Source of the DNA: Comamonadaceae bacterium CG_4_10_14_3_um_filter_60_75
Lineage (GTDB): Bacteria > Pseudomonadota > Gammaproteobacteria > Burkholderiales > Burkholderiaceae_C
Direction of reading: 5' to 3'
Assembly (NCBI GenBank): GCA_002784245.1
Contig: PFKL01000177.1
Location: 1-27,102, forward strand
Length of the DNA: 27,102 nucleotides
In this document: in pieces, positions 16,182-21,186 of the stretch
Layout: each line of letters opens with the position of its first letter
Position numbering within the stretch: position 1 is the stretch's first letter
Notes under the pieces: generated by a model
What the model was told of the DNA's origin: nothing
The model's input: the letters and a program-made list of their open reading frames with translations, nothing else
Databases searched by the model: none
Made by a program: the position numbers and the translations under genes

Positions 16182-16206
16182 CACCCAAGCGCTTTAGGAG
16201 GTTTTT

Positions 16207-16536
16207 ATGAATTTGACGATCAGTGGTCACCATCTTGAAGTTACCCCGTCGCTGCGGACGTATGTAACGACCAAGCTCGATCGCATCAAGCGCCACTTTG
16301 ACCAAGTTGTGGACATCAAGGTGCTGTTAACGTTGGAAAATCTCAAGGAGAAGGAACTCAGACAAAAAGCGGAATGCAACATCAGGGTCAAGGGCATTGA
16401 CTTGTTTGCCGAAAGCGCCCACGAAGACTTGTACGCAGCGGTTGACGAATTGGTCGACAAGCTCGACCGTCAGGTGGTGCGCCACAAAGACCGCCTGCAA
16501 TCCCACCATCACGACGCACCGAAACGCCTGATGTAA
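16207..16536 (+). CDS. hpf: short-form ribosome hibernation promoting factor (sigma-54 modulation protein)
   Basis: 109 residues, the short HPF form. The protein binds the 30S subunit in stationary phase and helps form inactive 100S ribosomes. The sequence MNLTISGHHLEVTPSLRTYV, the KLDRIKRHFD helix and the FAESAHEDLYAAVDELVDKLDRQVVRHKD helix are family hallmarks. AGGAGG lies at 16196-16201, an excellent ribosome site. The rpoN gene that often precedes hpf in proteobacteria is absent here; corA lies divergently upstream instead. The usual partner ptsN follows, but a terminator separates them. Confidence 0.95.
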   Translation: MNLTISGHHLEVTPSLRTYVTTKLDRIKRHFDQVVDIKVLLTLENLKEKELRQKAECNIRVKGIDLFAESAHEDLYAAVDELVDKLDRQVVRHKDRLQSHHHDAPKRLM

Positions 16537-16551
16537 ATTAAACTTGTGGCC

Positions 16552-16583
16552 AAGCCGCCCGCTGGTGCGAGCGGCTTTCTTTT
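16552..16583 (+). terminator. rho-independent terminator between hpf and ptsN
   Basis: AAGCCGC pairs with GCGGCTT; after one mismatch three more pairs close a TGGT loop. TTTCTTTT follows. It lies 16 bp after the hpf stop, so ptsN probably has its own promoter. Confidence 0.75.
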
Positions 16584-16602
16584 ATGTCCGGATTTCAGAG
16601 AG

Positions 16603-16608
16603 CATAAT
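16603..16608 (+). promoter_or_regulatory. candidate -10 box of ptsN
   Basis: CATAAT matches TATAAT at five of six positions and lies 12 bp before ATG16621. No good -35 box is seen, because the terminator T-run lies there. A start from here would give an almost leaderless mRNA. Confidence 0.35.
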
Positions 16609-16620
16609 TCCGCCCAATTT

Positions 16621-17088
16621 ATGAACCGACTCGCCTCCATCCTGACCACTGAGCACGTCCTTGTTCAAGTGGACGTTTCCAGCAAGAAAAGGGCTTTTGA
16701 AGAAGCCGGCCTGCTGTTCGAAAACCTGCATGGTCTGAGCCGTGCTCTGGTAACCGACAGCCTTTTTTCGCGCGAGCGCCTGGGCTCCACCGGGTTGGGG
16801 CACGGCGTGGCCATTCCGCACGGCCGTATCAAAGGTCTGAAATCGCCCATGGCAGCGGTGTTTCAATTGGCCACACCGATCGGCTTTGAGGCGCCAGACG
16901 AGCAGCCGGTGGCGTTGATGATTTTCTTGCTGGTACCGGAAGCGGCGACGCAGCGGCACCTGGAGATCCTTTCTGAAATCGCCGAGATGCTCAGCGACAC
17001 CGCGCTACGCGATCAACTGCTGGGATGCGCCAACGCCGCGGCACTGCACAGCCTGATCACTGGTTGGCAGTCGGTCCAACCAAGCTGA
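16621..17088 (+). CDS. ptsN: nitrogen-regulatory EIIA(Ntr) phosphotransferase protein
   Basis: 155 residues from ATG16621 (MNRLASILTTEHVLVQVDVSS). The PTS EIIA type-2 signature GLGHGVAIPHGRIKGL holds the phospho-acceptor His67, and LLVPEAATQRHLEILSEIAEML follows. EIIA(Ntr) takes phosphate from the nitrogen-PTS and tunes potassium, carbon and nitrogen functions through protein contacts. A longer frame from 16546 would run through the terminator and adds no conserved residues, so I reject it. No Shine-Dalgarno sequence precedes the chosen start. hprK follows 36 bp downstream, the usual betaproteobacterial pair. Confidence 0.93.
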   Translation: MNRLASILTTEHVLVQVDVSSKKRAFEEAGLLFENLHGLSRALVTDSLFSRERLGSTGLGHGVAIPHGRIKGLKSPMAAVFQLATPIGFEAPDEQPVALMIFLLVPEAATQRHLEILSEIAEMLSDTALRDQLLGCANAAALHSLITGWQSVQPS

Positions 17089-17124
17089 TACCTGCCTGGC
17101 CAGGCTCGCACGCAAGGGAAGCTT

Positions 17125-18075
17125 TTGAAACCCACCGTCATCAGCGCCGACGTTTTGTTTGAGGCGTTTCGCGCCACGTTAAGGTGGGAATGGGTCGCTG
17201 GTCTGGGCGCGTCAGAGCGGCGTTTCGATGAGGTCGCAGTGCGGGCGGCGCGCTCTGGCGCTGACCTGGTCGGCTATTTAAATTACATCCACCCCTATCG
17301 GGTACAGATTCTGGGTGAGCGCGAGGTGGCCTACCTGACCAACGCCACGCCCGAAGACTGCTCACGCCGCATTGCCCGCATCGTCACGCTGGAGCCGCCG
17401 GTACTGATTCTGGCTGACAGCCAGGCGGCGCCCGAAGCATTGATGTCGATGTGTGAACGCGCGCAGATACCGATGTTTGCCACGGCCGGATCGTCGGCCT
17501 ATGTGATTGACGTTTTGCGCGCCTACCTGTCCAAGCATTTTGCTGACCGCTGCTCAATGCACGGGGTCTTCATGGATATTCTGGGTCTGGGTGTGCTGAT
17601 CACCGGCGAGTCCGGGCTGGGCAAGAGCGAACTTGGCCTGGAGTTGATTTCGCGTGGCAATGGACTGGTGGCCGACGACGCGGTCGACCTGTACCGTATC
17701 AACCAGAACACCATCGAGGGCCGCTGCCCTGAGTTGCTGCAAAACCTGTTGGAGGTGCGTGGCATCGGGCTGCTCGATATCCGCTGCATCTTTGGCGAAA
17801 CCGCAGTGCGCCGGCGCAAACGGCTGCAATTGATCGTCCACCTGGTGCGCCGCGAAACGATGGAGCGCGAATACGAACGCATCCCCTACGAGCCGCTGAC
17901 GCAGGATGTGCTGGACGTGCCGGTACGCAAGGTGGTCATTCAGGTGGTGGCGGGACGCAACATTGCTGTGCTGGTGGAAGCCGCCGTACGCAACACCATC
18001 TTGCAAATTCGTGGCGTCGATACCTACAAGGAATTCGTCGAACGCCACCGCAAGGCGATGAGCGAGTCATCTTAA
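17125..18075 (+). CDS. hprK: HPr kinase/phosphorylase
   Basis: 316 residues from a TTG start at 17125, preceded by AAGGGAAG; no upstream ATG or GTG fits. The enzyme adds and removes phosphate on a serine of HPr. The C-terminal kinase domain has SMHGVFMDILG (144-154), the P-loop GESGLGKS (161-168) and the family signature LLEVRGIGLLDIR. The N-terminal domain (1-130) is the HPrK_N fold. In betaproteobacteria it acts with an incomplete, regulatory PTS and not in sugar uptake. It follows ptsN in the same transcript and converges with fur, with a 25-bp gap. Confidence 0.95.
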   Translation: MKPTVISADVLFEAFRATLRWEWVAGLGASERRFDEVAVRAARSGADLVGYLNYIHPYRVQILGEREVAYLTNATPEDCSRRIARIVTLEPPVLILADSQAAPEALMSMCERAQIPMFATAGSSAYVIDVLRAYLSKHFADRCSMHGVFMDILGLGVLITGESGLGKSELGLELISRGNGLVADDAVDLYRINQNTIEGRCPELLQNLLEVRGIGLLDIRCIFGETAVRRRKRLQLIVHLVRRETMEREYERIPYEPLTQDVLDVPVRKVVIQVVAGRNIAVLVEAAVRNTILQIRGVDTYKEFVERHRKAMSESS

Positions 18076-18100
18076 GGACTCGCAGCGCAACAACCCGCTG

Positions 18101-18538
18101 TCAATCGCCCTGTGCCGAACGATACTGACAGCCTTCGCGGGTGCAATGCGCATACAGGCTCAGAGCGTGATCGGCGATTTCAAACCCTTTGGTCCGCGCG
18201 ACCTCGTTTTGCCGTTTTTCAATCTGGGCGTCAAAGAATTCCTCAACACGACCACAGTCCAGGCACACCAGGTGGTCATGGTGCTGACCTTCGTTGAGTT
18301 CATAAACCGCCTTGCCGCTCTCGAAGTGGCTGCGACACAAGATGTCGGCCTGCTCAAATTGCGCCAGCACGCGGTACACAGTGGCCAGACCAACGTCCGA
18401 GCGCTCCTGCATCAACACCTTGTAAACGTCCTCGGCGGTCATATGCCGCTGCACGCCGGTCTGGAAGATTTCCAGGATTTTCAGCCGCGGTAAAGTCGCC
18501 TTCAGGCCGGTGCTCTTGAGTTCGTCAATTTTGGTCAT
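18101..18538 (-). CDS. fur: ferric uptake regulator
   Basis: 145 residues. The N-terminal winged helix (LKSTGLKATLPRLKILEIF, then DVGLATVYRVLAQFEQADIL) binds DNA. The C-terminal half has the metal-site signature HHDHLVCLDCGRVEEF (His86, His87, His89, Cys92, Cys95) and a second cysteine pair at CTREGC (Cys132, Cys137). With Fe2+ the dimer represses iron-uptake genes. It lies divergently from bamE (98-bp gap between start codons), the common arrangement in Burkholderiales. I see no clear 19-bp Fur box in that gap. Confidence 0.96.
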   Translation of the reverse strand: MTKIDELKSTGLKATLPRLKILEIFQTGVQRHMTAEDVYKVLMQERSDVGLATVYRVLAQFEQADILCRSHFESGKAVYELNEGQHHDHLVCLDCGRVEEFFDAQIEKRQNEVARTKGFEIADHALSLYAHCTREGCQYRSAQGD

Positions 18539-18601
18539 GCCGCTTGGTCCAGTTGCCGTTCACCAGGAAAAGTCTCACGTCTCAGTCCGGGATGCTGCCG
18601 G

Positions 18602-18607
18602 TACAAT
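18602..18607 (+). promoter_or_regulatory. candidate -10 box of bamE
   Basis: TACAAT matches TATAAT at five of six positions and lies 29 bp before the bamE start. The region at -35 is weak, and no extended -10 TG is present. Confidence 0.35.
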
Positions 18608-18636
18608 GTACTGATCATATCGTTGCGGCCTGCTTC

Positions 18637-19182
18637 ATGTTTGAAATTCCCGATCGTTGCCTCTCTTTGACTGTGGTCGCTGTCAGCCTGACGGCGCTAT
18701 CGGCCTGCAGCAGTGTGGACCACGCCAGCAACCGTCTGGTCAGCGTTGTTACACCGTACAAGATCGATATCGTGCAAGGCAATTTTGTTTCACGCGAGCA
18801 GGCGACTGCGATCAAACCGGGCATGAGCCGCAATCAGGTCAAGAATATCCTCGGCACCCCACTGCTCACCAGTATCTTTCACGCCGACCGTTGGGACTAC
18901 GTGTTTACCTTCAAGAGGCAGGGCGTTGCGCCGCAATCACGCCGCGTCAGTGTTTTCTTCAAGGAAGATGTCCTCGCTCGCATTGAAGCCGACGAGTTGC
19001 CCACCGAAGCCGAATTTGTCGCCTCGCTCGACTCGGGCCGCAGCGTTGGCACGGTACCCGTGCTGGAAATGTCAGAAGAGAGCCTGAAAGCCAGCGCCAA
19101 AACCACTTCTGCTGCACCCGCCAACCCGTTGCCTGCCCTGCCGACCAGCTACCCACCGCTCGAATCACCTGCTGCCCAATAA
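18637..19182 (+). CDS. bamE: outer-membrane assembly lipoprotein BamE (SmpA/OmlA)
   Basis: 181 residues from ATG18637. A signal peptide ends in the lipobox LSAC (Cys24). The SmpA/OmlA domain follows: GNFVSREQATAIKPGMSRNQVKNILGTPLLTSIFHADRWDYVFTF, the classic BamE pattern. BamE is an accessory lipoprotein of the BAM beta-barrel insertion complex. A Ser/Ala/Pro-rich tail of about 60 residues extends beyond the shorter E. coli protein, as in other Burkholderiales. The start was set by the signal peptide; earlier in-frame ATGs give no signal sequence. No good ribosome site is seen. dapB starts ten bases after the stop. Confidence 0.94.
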   Translation: MFEIPDRCLSLTVVAVSLTALSACSSVDHASNRLVSVVTPYKIDIVQGNFVSREQATAIKPGMSRNQVKNILGTPLLTSIFHADRWDYVFTFKRQGVAPQSRRVSVFFKEDVLARIEADELPTEAEFVASLDSGRSVGTVPVLEMSEESLKASAKTTSAAPANPLPALPTSYPPLESPAAQ

Positions 19183-19191
19183 GCCACCGCC

Positions 19192-20007
19192 ATGACCGCA
19201 TCCCCTGTGCATCGAATCTGTGTTGCTGGCGCCAGCGGGCGCATGGGTCGCATGCTCATTGAAGCCGTCTGCAAGGCCGACGACTGCCTGCTCAGCGGCG
19301 CCCTGGATGTCGCAACCAGCCCTGGCGTGGGGGTCGATCCCGCTGCGTTTTTAGGCCTCAGCAGCGGGGTGGCCATCACTGCTGACTTGCACCAGGCCCT
19401 GAGCAACACTGATGCACTGATTGACTTCACCCGCCCTGAGGGTACGCTGGCGCACCTGAAAATCTGCCAGGCGCTCAAGGTCAATCTGGTGATCGGCACC
19501 ACTGGTTTTTCTGACGCCCAAAAAGCTGAAATCGCTGCTGCGGCCAACGACATCGCCATCGTGATGGCGCCAAACATGAGCGTCGGCGTCAACGTCACGC
19601 TGAAACTGCTGGAGATGGCCGCCAAAGCGCTCAACACCGGCTATGACATCGAAATCATCGAAGCACACCACCGGCACAAGGTCGATGCACCCTCGGGCAC
19701 AGCGCTCAAGATGGGGGAGGTCATCGCCGATGCGCTGGGTCGCAACCTGAAGGACTGCGCCGTCTACGCGCGAGAGGGCGTCACGGGTGAGCGTGACCCG
19801 TCTTCCATCGGCTTTGCGACCATTCGTGGCGGCGACATCGTGGGCGACCATACCGTGCTGTTTGCCGGTACCGGCGAGCGCATCGAGATCAGCCACAAAT
19901 CTGGCAGCCGGGTGTCCTACGCCGACGGCAGCTTGCGCGCCGTGCGCTTTTTGCATGGCCGCCAGTCCGGGCTGTTTGACATGGCCGACGTCCTGAACTT
20001 GAAATGA
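19192..20007 (+). CDS. dapB: 4-hydroxy-tetrahydrodipicolinate reductase
   Basis: 271 residues. The enzyme reduces the dipicolinate intermediate with NAD(P)H on the way to diaminopimelate and lysine. The nucleotide-binding motif is VAGASGRMGRM (11-21); the catalytic and substrate region is EIIEAHHRHKVDAPSGTALK (154-173), with the active His159/His160 and Lys163. GTTGF (102-106) is also conserved. The gene follows bamE by nine bases and its stop overlaps the exbB start by four bases (ATGA), so all are likely co-transcribed. Confidence 0.97.
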   Translation: MTASPVHRICVAGASGRMGRMLIEAVCKADDCLLSGALDVATSPGVGVDPAAFLGLSSGVAITADLHQALSNTDALIDFTRPEGTLAHLKICQALKVNLVIGTTGFSDAQKAEIAAAANDIAIVMAPNMSVGVNVTLKLLEMAAKALNTGYDIEIIEAHHRHKVDAPSGTALKMGEVIADALGRNLKDCAVYAREGVTGERDPSSIGFATIRGGDIVGDHTVLFAGTGERIEISHKSGSRVSYADGSLRAVRFLHGRQSGLFDMADVLNLK

Positions 20008-20654
20008 ACCTGGCCCAGCTGTTCTGGCAAGGCGACATGCTGACACGTGGTGTTGCCTTGTTGCTTTTGTCCATGTCGGTCGGCAGTTGGGTGATGATCC
20101 TCTGGAAGTCGTGGTTACTGCGGCGTGCCAGCGCCGACGTGGCGCGTTGTATTGCTGCATTCTGGCAATCCAAAGATGTTGCCGAGGCCACCCAAAAAAT
20201 CAAGGCATTTGACCGTGAAGCCCTTGTTTTGCCTATGGTAGCAGCTTCTAAGATAGAAGCAAGCCAGACGCTCGCCAGCGCCGGCGGCACGCAAACCCAG
20301 CTAACCCGCGTGCTGCGCAACGCCTTGCATCTGTCTCTGACCAAACTGCAACACGGCCAGGTCTTACTGGCCACCGTAGGCGCCACCGCGCCGTTTGTCG
20401 GTCTGCTGGGCACGGTCTGGGGCATCTACCACGCGCTGATTGGCATCGCCAGCGCCGGGCAAGTGACGATCGACAAAATATCGGGCCCGGTCGGCGAATC
20501 GCTGATCATGACCGCTGCCGGGTTGGCGGTAGCGATCCCCGCAGTGCTGGCCTACAACGTGATGGGGCGGGTGGTGGCGCGCATTGAAGCCGACCTGGAA
20601 GGATTTGCGCGCGACTTGCGTGAGTTGCTGCAAAACACCCAAGCCCAGCGCTGA
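20004..20654 (+). CDS. exbB: MotA/TolQ/ExbB proton-channel protein
   Basis: 216 residues with three membrane segments (about 16-36, 119-144, 165-187). The region ATVGATAPFVGLLGTVWGIYHALIGIA resembles ExbB more than TolQ. ExbB and ExbD form the proton-driven motor that energises TonB or Tol. No TonB gene lies in the window. Residues 72-86 (REALVLPMVAASKIE region), in the cytoplasmic loop, are encoded by the mini-repeat copy C, with no frame break. The start overlaps the dapB stop (ATGA). The ExbB/TolQ choice is not certain. Confidence 0.88.
   Translation: MNLAQLFWQGDMLTRGVALLLLSMSVGSWVMILWKSWLLRRASADVARCIAAFWQSKDVAEATQKIKAFDREALVLPMVAASKIEASQTLASAGGTQTQLTRVLRNALHLSLTKLQHGQVLLATVGATAPFVGLLGTVWGIYHALIGIASAGQVTIDKISGPVGESLIMTAAGLAVAIPAVLAYNVMGRVVARIEADLEGFARDLRELLQNTQAQR
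20219..20260 (+). repeat. 42-nt mini-repeat, copy C, in frame inside exbB
   Basis: AGCCCTTGTT, ten bases, TAGCAGCT, then 14 bases ending in AGC. The 3' part is a perfect hairpin, GCTTCT/AGAAGC around five bases. The two conserved blocks are identical to those in leuS copy B, at identical spacing, although the genes are unrelated. Confidence 0.75.
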
Positions 20655-20670
20655 ACGCGAGCACGCCACC

Positions 20671-21132
20671 ATGTCTTTTGGCCGCCTGGACCGCACGCCC
20701 AACGCCCAGCCGATGAGCGACATCAACATGACACCGCTGATCGACGTGATGCTGGTTCTGGTGGTGATTTTCATCATCACCGCGCCTTTACTCGCCAGCT
20801 CGATCAAGCTGGACCTGCCGCACAGCGATGCCGCCCGTGCCAGTGACACGCCCAAATTCATCACGGTTGTGGTGGATGCCCAGGGGCAAGCCTTTCTGAA
20901 CGACAAGGTAGTGTCCCTGGAGGAACTGGCGCAGCGCTTCAGCGCAAGTCAGCAAGCGGCGCCCGAGACCGAGGTGCAACTGCGTGCCGACAAGGCTGTG
21001 CCGTATGGCCGGGTTGTTGAGGTGATGGGTGCCGCACAAAAAGCCGGTTTGAACCGCATTGGTTTTGTCGCCGACGCCGCTGCACCGACCGGATCTGGCC
21101 CACACGCTAGCCCAATCGTGTCCAAACCCTAA
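20671..21132 (+). CDS. exbD: ExbD/TolR biopolymer transport protein
   Basis: 153 residues from ATG20671. A short cytoplasmic N-terminus with MSDINMTPLIDVMLVLVVIFIITAPLL gives one membrane helix with the proton-carrying aspartate (Asp25 in PLIDVMLV). A periplasmic domain follows (about 50-140) with the usual ExbD pattern LRADKAVPYGRVVEVMGAAQKAGLNRIGFVAD. The gene starts 16 bp after exbB. Longer upstream starts lie inside exbB and add no conserved residues. No strong ribosome site precedes it, consistent with coupling to exbB. Confidence 0.92.
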   Translation: MSFGRLDRTPNAQPMSDINMTPLIDVMLVLVVIFIITAPLLASSIKLDLPHSDAARASDTPKFITVVVDAQGQAFLNDKVVSLEELAQRFSASQQAAPETEVQLRADKAVPYGRVVEVMGAAQKAGLNRIGFVADAAAPTGSGPHASPIVSKP

Positions 21133-21186
21133 AATCACTTTCTGTTTCACGCCCCTGCGACTGCACAAGCCGCGCCCCTGACCGCC

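Larger units (their letters stand above)
15877..16206. other. 330-bp hairpin-rich gap between divergent corA and hpf
   Basis: No convincing gene is present. Short palindromes are dense: CCAAATTTGG (15887-15896), a 13-bp stem with one mismatch (15922-15934 with 15947-15959), TTGGTTTTCCAA (15970-15981), TCTGTTAGAACAGA (15995-16008) and TGGCATTGCCA near 16015. The gap ends with a terminator-like hairpin before the hpf ribosome site. A 60-codon frame (16015-16197) has no family signature and unlike codon use, so I do not call it a gene. The stretch may hold a small RNA or long leader. Confidence 0.5.

Noticed and set aside
16015..16197. A 60-codon frame just before hpf
   Set aside because: No ribosome site, no family match, and its end contains the hairpin terminator; better explained as leader or RNA.
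15877..16206. 6S RNA or tmRNA in the corA-hpf gap
   Set aside because: I see no long end-to-end stem as in 6S RNA and no tRNA-like ends as in tmRNA.
16546..16620. Longer start for ptsN
   Set aside because: It would put the hpf terminator inside the coding region and adds no conserved residues.
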